Notes: generated by a model not told the origin, from the letters alone. Shown: positions 8,248 through 18,000, counted from the first letter of the stretch. The stretch: 64,000 nucleotides of DNA from JAJDZL01 sp965221175 (GCA_965221175.1 OZ244867.1:1240001-1304000), one strand, 5' to 3'. Program-made: numbers and translations.

Positions 8248-9450
8248 TCAGCGAAAATCGGAATACCTCCTGTACAGCCATAGAAGCAGTAAACTCGCCA
8301 GAAGAGCAGATATCGCGATCAGAAAGAATGGCAATGTATAACCACTGGTTGCTAGGATAATCAATCCAAAAATTGGCGGCATTACCGCCACGCCTCCATA
8401 TATTAGAAACTGCACCCCACCAGTCCAGTTGTGTGCTTCACCCTCCGGTGCCTGATTCGCAACTTCGGAAAGAAATACTCCATTCCAACCGTGTGTACTG
8501 GCGCCAAGAACAAAACAAAACACATAGAGAAAGAAATTATTCCAACTGTCGGATACCAAAAACATTCCGCTTAATAATACTGCCGAGGATATTCCAATAA
8601 CCGTCAGCGTATATTTCGGAGTCAGCCATTTGTCGGACAATCCGCCCCAAGCAACACGGCCAAGTATCCCGCCCGAATTCACAAACAGAAAACACACTCC
8701 AGCCTCAACTAGGGTAAACCCCTGCTCAACAAGATAAACGACGAAGAAACTGCTGACACTGATTTGCACGCCGGCGTAGATAAACCCGATCATTGAGAAT
8801 CCTCTGAGCAGCGGAATCTTGAGAACCTGTAACACCGGGTCGAAAAATGATGACAGCGACCATTGCATGGGAACACTAGTTTTTCCACTGTCGAATCGGG
8901 CGCGCATCGGCTGCAGAATCCAAATCGATGCCACACCTAGCAGAGCGATTGCAAGTATTCCGGCTTGCCAGTTCCACCAAGTTGCGACAAGCGGTACAAC
9001 CAGTGCTGCAGCGGCACCTCCAACAGTGACACCGGATTGCTTGATCGAAAACATGAACGCCCGATTTCCAGAATGCGTTATCTGCAGCAGAATCGGTGCG
9101 TTCGCTGGATTGATCGGACCGTAGGCAATGCCGAGCAGTACCGCACAGAGGACAGTGGCCAGCGGCGATGCAAATGTGAATGCAACCAATCCCAGAATTG
9201 AAAATAGCGCGGTTACTTGCAGCACTCGTATTGGTCCATACCTGACGATGAGACCGGTACAGAAGCTTCCCGTAAACATGGAAACGAAGTAGACAAATCC
9301 TGTGAAGAGTCCAACATAGATGGCTCGGACACCAATATCGGGAGCAGAGTCGGGTGCACTTACAGCTATCGCGAGTATGGAAGAACTGCCAACCGCCATA
9401 GTCAGCAACATCACAAGGGTTGTGCCTATCCCATTGGGGGGAATACGCAT
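8248..9450 (-). CDS. Major facilitator superfamily transporter
   Basis: 400 residues with about twelve hydrophobic segments in two halves, as in MFS permeases. The loop after the second helix (RYGPIRVLQV) and the matching loop in the second half (WGGLSDKWLTPK) carry the usual MFS motif A remnants. An inner-membrane secondary transporter is therefore clear; the substrate is not. It is downstream of the HAD gene on the same strand with a short gap, so the pair may be expressed together. Confidence 0.85.
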   Translation of the reverse strand: MRIPPNGIGTTLVMLLTMAVGSSSILAIAVSAPDSAPDIGVRAIYVGLFTGFVYFVSMFTGSFCTGLIVRYGPIRVLQVTALFSILGLVAFTFASPLATVLCAVLLGIAYGPINPANAPILLQITHSGNRAFMFSIKQSGVTVGGAAAALVVPLVATWWNWQAGILAIALLGVASIWILQPMRARFDSGKTSVPMQWSLSSFFDPVLQVLKIPLLRGFSMIGFIYAGVQISVSSFFVVYLVEQGFTLVEAGVCFLFVNSGGILGRVAWGGLSDKWLTPKYTLTVIGISSAVLLSGMFLVSDSWNNFFLYVFCFVLGASTHGWNGVFLSEVANQAPEGEAHNWTGGVQFLIYGGVAVMPPIFGLIILATSGYTLPFFLIAISALLASLLLLWLYRRYSDFR

Positions 9451-9518
9451 GTCAGGGCAGCGGTTTCAAGCAGAAGAAAGGTTGAGAATCGCTGCACTCA
9501 GCATGCGAACCAGATGCA

Positions 9519-10223
9519 CTAGCATCCAAGTTGCTCGGCTAGATCAATGAAATTCTCTGCAACAATATCAAATGAATCTTCCGCTTCTATATCTACAGTT
9601 TGGTTGGGGCCATATTCTGTCGGTCGAGGAACAAAAGCAGTTCGAAAGCCACATCGAGCTGCAGCAATGAGGTCAGAGTTGTGCGCTGCCGTCAACATGC
9701 ACTGCCTCGGTTCAAGATCAAGCATTTCTGCGGATTTCAAGTAGGCTTGCGGCTGTGGTTTGTAATGCTGTACGACTTCAGCACCCAGTACCATATCCCA
9801 AGGCAGGCCAGCATGTTTTGCCATATTCAGAATCAAAGAAACGTTACCGTTGGAGAGCGTTGCAAGGATGTATCGTTTCTTTAGTCTATGCAATCCTTCA
9901 ACGGAATCTTTCCATGGTTGCAATCGGTGCCATGCCTGATTCAGATGCGCCTTCTTCTCCTCATCCAATGAGTCAATGCCAAGTTCATCCAACAGTTCAC
10001 ATAAATTTTCCTTGTGAAGAATGTCCAATTTAGCCCAAGGTCGAGTGTCGTTCCGAATTCGTTCCATGGCGGGTTGATATTTGCCGCGCCAGCTGTCTGC
10101 AAATGACTCTCCATCTACAGAATCCAATTCGGGAATCTTCCGTACTTCATCGGCAATGCTGCTACGCCAGTCAACCACTGTACCGAAAACGTCAAACATA
10201 ATGGCGCGAATCTGGTTCTTCAT
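9519..10223 (-). CDS. HAD-superfamily hydrolase, haloacid dehalogenase type II-like
   Basis: 234 residues. The N-terminal motif MFDVFGTVVDW has the nucleophilic aspartate (Asp10) in the arrangement typical of L-2-haloacid dehalogenases. Motif II is LATLSNGN, a lysine follows in the HYKPQP segment, and AAHNSDL is the acidic motif near residue 180. Members hydrolyse 2-haloacids, but many relatives act on phosphate esters, and sequence alone does not settle the substrate. It sits between the MFS gene and the tRNA. Confidence 0.8.
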   Translation of the reverse strand: MKNQIRAIMFDVFGTVVDWRSSIADEVRKIPELDSVDGESFADSWRGKYQPAMERIRNDTRPWAKLDILHKENLCELLDELGIDSLDEEKKAHLNQAWHRLQPWKDSVEGLHRLKKRYILATLSNGNVSLILNMAKHAGLPWDMVLGAEVVQHYKPQPQAYLKSAEMLDLEPRQCMLTAAHNSDLIAAARCGFRTAFVPRPTEYGPNQTVDIEAEDSFDIVAENFIDLAEQLGC

Positions 10224-10326
10224 GTTCGTGTAATTTGTTAAATAGTGACTTATACTGAAACTGGAATTCTTTTCGAATTTACTAAAAGTACAGCCTTCTG
10301 TCGGAAGGCTTGTCTTGATAATACCC

Positions 10327-10332
10327 TATAAT
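10327..10332 (+). promoter_or_regulatory. -10 box of the tRNA-Val gene
   Basis: A consensus TATAAT ends 10 nt before the first base of the tRNA. No good -35 hexamer is seen at the usual distance. Confidence 0.5.
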
Positions 10333-10342
10333 AATTTGTCGC

Positions 10343-10417
10343 GGGCGATTAGCTCAGCGGGAGAGCGCTGCTTTCACACGGCAGAGGCCACTGGTTCAAT
10401 CCCAGTATCGCCCACCA
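10343..10417 (+). tRNA. tRNA-Val (anticodon CAC)
   Basis: 75-nt cloverleaf. The acceptor stem GGGCGAT pairs perfectly with ATCGCCC, and discriminator A and an encoded CCA follow. The D arm is AGCTC/GAGC, the anticodon stem CTGCT/GGCAG encloses loop TTCACAC, which gives anticodon CAC for the valine codon GUG. The T stem ACTGG/CCAGT encloses TTCAATC. Confidence 0.95.
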
Positions 10418-10428
10418 GACTCTTTCCT

Positions 10429-11289
10429 TCAACCATCGCGTTTTCGAGATGACATCCTCACATTCAGGTAATTTCCGACTAGAATTGCCAATCCGCCTAC
10501 CACGGTTGCGACATCAATCGCTTCCGAGTAAAGCAACGCACCTACGATTGCAATCATTGGCAATCGCAAATACTCCAACGGCACGACCGCTATGATTTCC
10601 GCAAGCTGAAATGCCCGTGCCATACAGTAGTGCGCTGTCATTACGCCTGCTGTTATGAACACAATCAATGCCAGATTCTCAGGACTCGGCACTTGAATTG
10701 ATCCAGTACTAATAAGCAATGTGGTTGACAGAGGCAGTTGCAGAACCGCCATGTAAAACAAGATACATAATGGCGTTTCAGTTAACGTCAGCTGTCTTGT
10801 ACCAAGCATTCCACCGGCAAAACCAAGTGCGCCGATCAACATTACGATCGCACCCAACTCAACATTCAGGCCAAAGGGACGAACAATAATCAATATGCCA
10901 GCAAACCCGATAAGTATATAAGCCATTCTTTCTAACGTTAGCTTTTCTTTCAGGAAAATTGGGGCCAGTAGTGCAATCCAGATTGGAACAGTGAATTCAA
11001 GTGCAAAGACATGAGCGAGCGGAATGGAAGCAATGGCGAAAAACCATCCAAACTGACCCACAAAGTGGACGCAGTTTCGAATGGCGTGCAGGCGAATACA
11101 TTGTGTGCGAATTTGGGAAAATCCTCGTTTGGAGATTCCAATAAGGAAAGTAGTCAGCAGTACTGCTACGATAGAACGGATGAACAGTATTGAAGGTGTA
11201 CCGAGATCATAAGAAACTTCTCGGGTGGCAACCGCAACAGCGGTGTAGCAGAATAGTGTGCCTGACATCCAGGCAAATGCTTTACTCAC
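10429..11289 (-). CDS. EamA/DMT-family transporter
   Basis: 286 residues with about ten transmembrane segments in two EamA repeats; the typical end-of-repeat segments GFAGILIIVRP (first half) and LEYLRLPMIAIVGALLYSE (second half) are visible. Members export or import small metabolites such as amino acids. The longest frame starts at a GTG with AGG only a few bases upstream; an ATG seven codons later is also possible. It is convergent with the tRNA-Val gene. Confidence 0.8.
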   Translation of the reverse strand: MSKAFAWMSGTLFCYTAVAVATREVSYDLGTPSILFIRSIVAVLLTTFLIGISKRGFSQIRTQCIRLHAIRNCVHFVGQFGWFFAIASIPLAHVFALEFTVPIWIALLAPIFLKEKLTLERMAYILIGFAGILIIVRPFGLNVELGAIVMLIGALGFAGGMLGTRQLTLTETPLCILFYMAVLQLPLSTTLLISTGSIQVPSPENLALIVFITAGVMTAHYCMARAFQLAEIIAVVPLEYLRLPMIAIVGALLYSEAIDVATVVGGLAILVGNYLNVRMSSRKRDG

Positions 11290-11382
11290 TTACCTGAATC
11301 TTGAATTTATTATTGCGACAGGTGCTGAATACCGCAGGAGCACTTAGGAATTGTTGATGCAAGAACTGAGATTTGCAATTGC

Positions 11383-12207
11383 CTATTCAAATATCACTGT
11401 CGCGGGCGTTCCCGGAAGGAATAAGGCCGATTCCTCTCGAAAATGGAGGTTGACAGGGTATTGCATGCCGTTTTCTGCAGTTATCGGATCCAATGTCGAA
11501 AATTCCACTTCAGCTAGATAACGTGCTACAACATTCACATCAGGTAGATAATTCGGTGTATGTACCATAACCTGAAACCGATTTCCTGCTTCAATCAGCA
11601 TTCGTTGCTCATAATGTACCGTTACACGAACGACATACTCCTGAGCGCTCCCCAGCACCATGAGCGGCTGAATTGACTCGTCTGGACGGATATTCATGCC
11701 GGGATGCACATTATTTTCCAACACGACCGCATCAATTGGTGAGATCAGTCTAGTGTTTTGAAGTCGAATTTTTGCAGCATCAAGTTTCGCCTGTGCTTCA
11801 ACCAATTGGGTACGAACTGTCCTCACCGCATTCTCGGATTCTTCATAGGCCAGAAGAGATAGTGACCCTCGATCGAACAACTCCTGCTGTCGTTCAAATT
11901 TCGCAGAGGCGCTATCCAGTTCAATTTGCATGCGGTCTACCCGGCTCCGTCTTGCGCTCACTCTGGCCGCTTGGTGCGCTGGATCAAATTCGATCAGAAC
12001 CGTTCCTGTTTCAACTGATTCTGCGACATTCACATTGACCGCAGCAACCGTTCCTTTTGACAATGCATTAATCGGAATCCGATACCTAAAATCGACTGTT
12101 CCCGCAACCTGATCTGCATTTGCCACAAGTGATGACAGCATCAGTGCAGCACCCAATATTGTGAGTGCGGTAAATTTTGCAGTTAATCTCAAGGTCACCC
12201 TAGTCAC
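11383..12207 (-). CDS. Periplasmic adaptor (HlyD/RND-type membrane fusion protein)
   Basis: 274 residues with a signal peptide at the N-terminus (hydrophobic core TALTILGAALMLSSL, cleavage likely after ANA). The lipoyl-like half motifs (GTVAAVNVNVAESVETGTVL near residue 52, and the return strand SPIDAVVLENNVHPGM near residue 157) flank a helical hairpin of about 80 residues, the classical adaptor design. It is short for the family. No inner-membrane pump or TolC gene lies next to it; a TolC-like gene at 33.4-34.8 kb could be the partner. Its longest frame begins with GTG. Confidence 0.75.
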   Translation of the reverse strand: MTRVTLRLTAKFTALTILGAALMLSSLVANADQVAGTVDFRYRIPINALSKGTVAAVNVNVAESVETGTVLIEFDPAHQAARVSARRSRVDRMQIELDSASAKFERQQELFDRGSLSLLAYEESENAVRTVRTQLVEAQAKLDAAKIRLQNTRLISPIDAVVLENNVHPGMNIRPDESIQPLMVLGSAQEYVVRVTVHYEQRMLIEAGNRFQVMVHTPNYLPDVNVVARYLAEVEFSTLDPITAENGMQYPVNLHFREESALFLPGTPATVIFE

Positions 12208-12444
12208 CCTCTCTAGTACAAAACTATGCTAGCGTGAATTTTATATCACCTGCTGTATCTCAATGAACTTTGTCCCGAGCAAACAATGTCACGAGGAAAG
12301 ATAAGAGTCAGAGCATAAATCCCGGGATAGTGAACAATCATGTGTTTCATCAGTTGAATCTTATCCGTTCAATGCAACCAATTGATCGAAAAAGGCTGAC
12401 AACGCATTTCTCTCTTCAGGTAATGAGTTGATTTTGCCGTTACT

Positions 12445-12482
12445 AAATGGTATATTGAGTAATAATACTCAATATACCATTT
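12445..12482. repeat. Perfect 17-bp palindrome directly before the DUF4143 ATPase start
   Basis: The arms aaatggtatattgagta and its exact complement surround a 4-nt loop (ataa). The right arm ends 3 nt before the ATG at 12486, so no Shine-Dalgarno sequence can lie between. As DNA it would be a good operator for a dimeric regulator; as RNA it would fold into a hairpin at the start codon. An autoregulatory site for the ATPase cassette is inference. Confidence 0.85.
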
Positions 12483-12485
12483 ACA

Positions 12486-13766
12486 ATGAATATGAAAGAA
12501 TATTCACGCGAGCAAATTTCAACGCTGTGTGCTCGTTTGAACGAAGATCCAACGCATTTAATTATTGTCACTGGACCTCGTCAAACTGGTAAGACTACAC
12601 TTGTAACACAAGCTTTGACACGACTTGACAAACCATATCGTTATTTTGCTGTAGACGAGCCTGAAGCAGAAGCTACTCCGCCTTTCTTCACTATTGAAAA
12701 TGAAAATATTACCACTTCCAGCAATATGTACACCTCGCGTAGTGTCGCGAGAGATAATCGCTGGCTAGTACGTTGCTGGGAACAGGCTCGAATTGAGTCA
12801 CTAGGTTCGAAACAAGGACTTGTTCTCGTATTTGATGAAATTCAATTCATACCGAATTGGTCGACAACAGTCAAAGGATTGTGGGATGCAGACCGACATA
12901 GTGGAGTTCAACTGCATGTAGTTCTGTTGGGGTCAGCGCCTCTGTTGATGCGAAAAGGAACACATGAGAGTTTACTTGGGCGATTTGAAACGATTTACTT
13001 ATCGCATTGGTCTTTCGATGAAATGTCAGTGGCATTCGATATCGATTTAGATCGTTACCTATATTTCGGGGGCATTCCGGGTTCAGCGTCACTTATCGGC
13101 GATCAAAGCCGTTGGCGGGAGTATGTTAGAAGTGCAGTTGTCGAGCCCAATCTGGAACGTGATGTTCTTGCTATTCAACGAGTAGACAAACCCATAATTT
13201 TGAAACGGCTTTTCGAACTCGGAGCCGTATATTCTGGGCAGATATTGTCATACAACAAAATGCTTGGCCAACTTCAAGATGCAGGGAATACAACAACTTT
13301 GGCACACTACTTGGATTTATTGGGTAGCGCAGGACTAATGATTGGAATTCAAAAATATGCGCAAGGAACTATCCATCGAAGGGCATCAAGCCCTAAACTC
13401 AACGTGCTGAACACCGCATTCATGTCCGTGTATTCCGGTTACACATTCGAGGAGGCAAAATCGGATAGAAGCTATTGGGGTCGTTTGGTTGAAAGTGCAG
13501 TTGGAGCACACTTAATTAATTCTGGATTTCCTGAGATACGCGTGCATTATTGGCGGCATCGCGGATTCGAGGTAGATTTCGTACTTGAGCGCAGCAAAAA
13601 AATTGTCGCCGTAGAGGTTAAGAGCGGTGCAAGTTCACTTGGGAAACTTAGTGGTCTTAGCGAGTTCTCAAGTCAGTTTCAGAGTGCCAATACATTAATT
13701 GTTGGTAAAAATGGAGTTGGATTATCAGAGTTTTTTACAACTCCTGCTTCAGAGTGGTTCAAATGA
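12486..13766 (+). CDS. AAA-type ATPase with DUF4143 / PD-(D/E)xK-like C-terminus
   Basis: 426 residues. The Walker A motif is GPRQTGKTT (residues 30-38), the Walker B is LVFDEIQ (near 115), and SAPLLMRKG provides the sensor region. The middle part has the winged-helix segment of DUF4143 proteins (LAHYLDLLGSAGLM). The C-terminus has GFEVDFVLE followed by VAVEVKSG (Asp364, Glu377, Lys379), the pattern of a PD-(D/E)xK nuclease fold common in this family. Most relatives are single genes of unknown role. Here it overlaps the next gene by the ATGA arrangement, so the two are translationally coupled. It starts 3 nt after a perfect palindrome. Confidence 0.8.
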   Translation: MNMKEYSREQISTLCARLNEDPTHLIIVTGPRQTGKTTLVTQALTRLDKPYRYFAVDEPEAEATPPFFTIENENITTSSNMYTSRSVARDNRWLVRCWEQARIESLGSKQGLVLVFDEIQFIPNWSTTVKGLWDADRHSGVQLHVVLLGSAPLLMRKGTHESLLGRFETIYLSHWSFDEMSVAFDIDLDRYLYFGGIPGSASLIGDQSRWREYVRSAVVEPNLERDVLAIQRVDKPIILKRLFELGAVYSGQILSYNKMLGQLQDAGNTTTLAHYLDLLGSAGLMIGIQKYAQGTIHRRASSPKLNVLNTAFMSVYSGYTFEEAKSDRSYWGRLVESAVGAHLINSGFPEIRVHYWRHRGFEVDFVLERSKKIVAVEVKSGASSLGKLSGLSEFSSQFQSANTLIVGKNGVGLSEFFTTPASEWFK

Positions 13767-16700
13767 ATTCAAAGATTTTTGTCCCGCGCACTTGCATTGA
13801 AATTAGTGCTGAAAGAAATTCAGGAGCGGCGAATAATCTTCCCGCCACTCTGGAAGTCTATCGAAATGTAGATGCTTATGTACTGCTAGGAGCACCTGGA
13901 GTGGGCAAATCCACATCATTTCTGCATGAGGTTGAATCCAACCCAGAAGAGTATTGCTTTGTTTCCGCAAGAGACTTTATTGATTTTAGTTATAAACCTG
14001 AATGGCGAGACAAAGTGCTGTTTATTGATGGGCTTGATGAAATAACAACGGGGAAGAGTGGCGGACGTTCACAGTTTGGAAAGATTTGCAAGAATCTTTA
14101 CTCTCTGAAGTGTAAACAATTTCGCCTGTCCTGCCGTGATATAGAGTGGTTTAGAACAAACTACAAGGAAAGCCTTGAGAGAGGAATATTGGACAATACA
14201 AAGGTGATATTACTTCGCTTGGAACCGTTGTCGGATGATGGAATTCATGAATTTCTTAAGCAAAATACAAATATTCAAAACATAGAAGAATTTATTGGAG
14301 AGAGTAAAACAATAGGAATTGATTCGCTGCTTGCCAATCCTCAGAGCCTAGAGATGCTGGCGAAAATTGTCGGGAACAAAAATTCCTGGCCCGAAAGTCG
14401 GACAGAAACATTCGAACTGGCGTGTAAGACGCTTCTTCGTGAATGCAACCAAAATTACTACGACGCAGAAACGCAAGACTTAAGCGATGCCGAATTAATG
14501 GATATCGCTGGATTCCTTAGTGCTGTGCAGTTGCTAGCAGGTCGAACTGGATTTACTCCTGCCGGTCACGAAATTAGCCATGAAACGATAGACATACGAG
14601 AAATATCCGATAAAAAATTCAAACCCAGATCGATTCGGCATACGCTTAATACGAAACTATTCAAGGTTGAGGATTGTGTAGTTCCAGCTCATCGAAACAT
14701 TGCTGAGTTCTTGGCAGCGAGATATTTAGCCTCCTTGATCGATAAAGATGGGCTTCCGGTTCAAAGAGTTTTAGCGCTTATGACAGGAAACGATGGAGGA
14801 ATTGTATCTAATTTGAGCAGTCTTGCTGCTTGGCTTGCATCGCATAGCAATTGTAGTCGAGCAGAGATTATCGAGCGCGACCCGGTCGGAACGATTTTAT
14901 ATGGCGATATCCGAAAATTCTCGATCTGTGAGAAGCGGCAGATTTTCGATAGTCTTCACAACGAGTCAAGGAAAGATCCGTGGAGTTGGACAATATTCGA
15001 GTCTAACCCCGCGATAGGAGAATTGGTGTCAGTTGGCATGGAACAGTATTTTCGAGAATTTCTTCAAGACCGTAGACGAGACGATGAGCGGCAGTCGTTC
15101 GTAAAAATTTTGCTCAATTCACTTAAGTATGGGCAAGAGTTCCCGAAGCAAGCCGACCTAGTGATGGAAATTGTTAGGGATGAAAAATGGAAAAGTGGGA
15201 TACGCCATACCGCGCTTGATGTATTTATTCGCTATTCCGACAGTTTTGAGTCTGCTGGACAACTAGAAATATTACTGAATGATTTGTACGCGGGAACCGT
15301 GTCAGACCCAGATGACGAATTGCTAGGAAATGTATTGTGTGCGCTTTATCCTGACAATTTGAATTCGTCAGAAATCTGGAAATATCTCTCTCAGCCCAAA
15401 GAACCCGTACTGTTTGCAAAATACTTTGTATTTTGGCACTGGCACATCGTGGAAACATCATCCAGTGCCCAGCTCATATCAATGCTTGATTCTGCCGAAG
15501 ACGTCGCATTTTTTGGTGAAGGTTTTGATCGCTTATGTCCACTCTGGATACGCAAAATTCCAATCAAACTGTTGTCAAGAATTCTTGTTGCTTCGACAGA
15601 AAGAATTACTCCTGATCAACTTCACAGATGGTTGGGAGTAGTGTCGGATATATCTGATTTTCAACAAGACTACGAGCATGTCGAACGCGTTAGAAATTGG
15701 TTAACTCAAAATCCCGAAATGCAGAAAGAGTTAATTCTGATCAGTATGGAACAACGTCCGGATTCTGATGATTTCAGAAAGTTGAAGCGAAGCATCGAAA
15801 GACGTTTATTTGGCGCAGAGGCACCAGTTGATTTCGGATCGTGGTGTCTAGAACAAGCAATGGCCAGAAATGATCGAATACAAATCAAATTTTTTCTTAA
15901 AAAAGCTCTGAATAGTGAAATTTCACAGTTGGTTAACTTCCAGGTTGCAAGCCATACGATTCAAGAAAACGTGTATCAAGAGATTCAGCGAGAGCGTAAT
16001 AGTCATCTTGTCGAAGCAGAGCAACATCATGCAAAGGAAACCAAAAGGCGAAGCGAATTTGAAAAGCAGGATCAAACTCGACAGCAGGAATGGCACACAG
16101 GATTGATGTCTCATTTAGCGGCAATGCGTGAGAACAGATGCCCTCCGAGTTATCTGCACCATTTGGCCCTGGTTTACTACGGTCGATATATGGATGTTCA
16201 AGACGATTCTCCGTCGCTCCGCATCAAATGGATTTGCAACGACGATATAGAATTGCATGATGCTGTTATGCAAGCAATCAGAAGTTCGATTAAACGAATT
16301 GATCTTCCTGACGTAGCCGAAATTCTAAAGTTGGAAAGCCGGAATCAAATTCACTATCTGGCACTTCCGTATTTAGCCGGGTTAGATGAAATTACCAAAT
16401 CAGCGCCGCCTAGCGAAATTTCTCTTGATGAAAAACAAAGTCGTTTGGCACTCGCTATTTACTACACCACAGCAGACTGGGTTGATCCGAATCATTCAGG
16501 AGCTAAATCTCCAAAGTGGTTTTCTTCATTGCTTAGCTCCAGTCCAGAATTTGTTTCAGACTTTATCGTTCACTGGGCTCATTTGAAATTTCGTAACAAG
16601 GAGATTCCTGACGTACTTAATAAGCTGGCATTGGATCAAGATTATGCGGAAGTTGCTTCACTTATAGGGCTAAAACTGCTCAATTTGTTTCCTGTATATT

Positions 16701-17833
16701 GCAAGAACTCACAACTTGGGAGTTTGAATTATCTGCTTCAGGCATCCATCCAATATTGCGAGAAAACACGGTTGCTGGAATTGATTAGAAGAAAAATAGC
16801 TAGCAAGAGCATCACCGTAGCTCAGAAAATTTACTGGCTGGCTACAGGGCTCATTGTCGAACCAGAGGATTTTTGTGGAAAACTAATTTCCTATGTGAAA
16901 AAGGATGAGCGTCGCATTCGGCACTTCACGGAATTTGCAGTCAACGTGGACAAATCAATTTGGTTGTCAATTCAACAAAATTCTTCTGTCTTGGAGAAAC
17001 TGATAAAACTGATCGGGTCGTCATATCGTCCATTTGAGTATTCTAAAAGTACGGACTGGATATCAATCGCCAAGTTTGCATCTAACTGTATACGTGGCTT
17101 TATTGATCAACTTGCTTCTAATTCAAGCCAATCCGCCGGTGAATCTCTTCGGTCTTTGTCGGAAGATTTACCGGATTGGCAAAGATACCTTACTGATGCA
17201 CAACATCGACAACGCATCATTAGACGTGAAGCAGAATTTTGTAGTTACAGTATTGAAAAGGTGCTTGAAACACTAAGCAACAATAAGCCTGCAAATCCCA
17301 CTGACCTTGCTGCACTAGCAGTGGACTGCATTAAAAACATCGGTAATGATATTTCTAACGGGAACTCTTCTGGATGGCGGGATTTCTGGAACTTTAGCGG
17401 ACGGAATCCCGAGAGACCTAGAAGAGAAAATCTGTGTCGTGATACCTTGATGGGGAAATTGTGTACAGAACTACGACATTTAGGGATAAGCGTTCACAAG
17501 GAAGTCGAACATGCGGATGACAAACGTTCGGACATGCTTATTTCTTACGATGGTTACAACGTGCCGGTGGAAGTTAAAAAGAGTGACAGTCGAGATTTGT
17601 GGAGCGCTGTCCAGGAGCAATTGACTCAAAAATACACGCGCGACCCGAATTCTAATGGATATGGAATTCTACTGGTATTCTGGTTTGGCAGGAATTATTG
17701 CCAAAATCCGGATTCGGGTAAACTTCCCAATAGTGCCGATGAACTCCGAAACCGATTGCTTGATGCACTCACATCAGATGAAAAACGTAGGATTTCAGTC
17801 TGCGTAATCGATGTTTCAATTCTACAAGCATGA
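13763..17833 (+). CDS. Large NACHT-like STAND NTPase with C-terminal PD-(D/E)xK-like domain
   Basis: 1356 residues. Near the N-terminus are Walker A GAPGVGKST (43-51), Walker B KVLFIDGLDEI (84-94) and a sensor SCRD (123-126), followed by HRNIAEFLAARYLA, the motif that ends the winged-helix part of NACHT modules. About 900 residues of predicted helical, solenoid-like sequence follow, including a charged coiled-coil stretch near 740-780. The last 120 residues contain RSDMLIS and VEVKK (Asp1257, Glu1270, Lys1272), a PD-(D/E)xK arrangement. Bacterial STAND NTPases with nuclease domains often sense phage proteins; here the nuclease-like domain is at the C-terminus and the gene is coupled to a DUF4143 ATPase. 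Defence is inference. No membrane segments or signal peptide are seen. Confidence 0.75.
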   Translation: MNSKIFVPRTCIEISAERNSGAANNLPATLEVYRNVDAYVLLGAPGVGKSTSFLHEVESNPEEYCFVSARDFIDFSYKPEWRDKVLFIDGLDEITTGKSGGRSQFGKICKNLYSLKCKQFRLSCRDIEWFRTNYKESLERGILDNTKVILLRLEPLSDDGIHEFLKQNTNIQNIEEFIGESKTIGIDSLLANPQSLEMLAKIVGNKNSWPESRTETFELACKTLLRECNQNYYDAETQDLSDAELMDIAGFLSAVQLLAGRTGFTPAGHEISHETIDIREISDKKFKPRSIRHTLNTKLFKVEDCVVPAHRNIAEFLAARYLASLIDKDGLPVQRVLALMTGNDGGIVSNLSSLAAWLASHSNCSRAEIIERDPVGTILYGDIRKFSICEKRQIFDSLHNESRKDPWSWTIFESNPAIGELVSVGMEQYFREFLQDRRRDDERQSFVKILLNSLKYGQEFPKQADLVMEIVRDEKWKSGIRHTALDVFIRYSDSFESAGQLEILLNDLYAGTVSDPDDELLGNVLCALYPDNLNSSEIWKYLSQPKEPVLFAKYFVFWHWHIVETSSSAQLISMLDSAEDVAFFGEGFDRLCPLWIRKIPIKLLSRILVASTERITPDQLHRWLGVVSDISDFQQDYEHVERVRNWLTQNPEMQKELILISMEQRPDSDDFRKLKRSIERRLFGAEAPVDFGSWCLEQAMARNDRIQIKFFLKKALNSEISQLVNFQVASHTIQENVYQEIQRERNSHLVEAEQHHAKETKRRSEFEKQDQTRQQEWHTGLMSHLAAMRENRCPPSYLHHLALVYYGRYMDVQDDSPSLRIKWICNDDIELHDAVMQAIRSSIKRIDLPDVAEILKLESRNQIHYLALPYLAGLDEITKSAPPSEISLDEKQSRLALAIYYTTADWVDPNHSGAKSPKWFSSLLSSSPEFVSDFIVHWAHLKFRNKEIPDVLNKLALDQDYAEVASLIGLKLLNLFPVYCKNSQLGSLNYLLQASIQYCEKTRLLELIRRKIASKSITVAQKIYWLATGLIVEPEDFCGKLISYVKKDERRIRHFTEFAVNVDKSIWLSIQQNSSVLEKLIKLIGSSYRPFEYSKSTDWISIAKFASNCIRGFIDQLASNSSQSAGESLRSLSEDLPDWQRYLTDAQHRQRIIRREAEFCSYSIEKVLETLSNNKPANPTDLAALAVDCIKNIGNDISNGNSSGWRDFWNFSGRNPERPRRENLCRDTLMGKLCTELRHLGISVHKEVEHADDKRSDMLISYDGYNVPVEVKKSDSRDLWSAVQEQLTQKYTRDPNSNGYGILLVFWFGRNYCQNPDSGKLPNSADELRNRLLDALTSDEKRRISVCVIDVSILQA

Positions 17834-17976
17834 TTCACCCCATTAATATCTAAACTGGGCAGCGGAGTCGCTCGGGTTTAATCTCCCTAGATCGTTCAAA
17901 ATTTATTCTATTGGCATTGGGGTTCACAACAATAATTTCATTATCTCCGTATGTTCGGCTTCAGCTACTTTCCCGC

Positions 17977-18000
17977 TATACTATACTGAATTTAATTCAG
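17977..18000 (+). promoter_or_regulatory. Possible tdm promoter with overlapping 15-bp palindrome
   Basis: Two overlapping TATACT hexamers (17977-17987) run into the palindrome ctgaat-tta-attcag (17986-18000), which ends 14 nt before the tdm ATG. The palindrome could be an operator at the transcription start. No strong -35 box is seen. Confidence 0.4.

Noticed and set aside
10291..10310. gccttc/gaaggc hairpin upstream of tRNA-Val
   Set aside because: No T run follows on either strand and no gene ends there.
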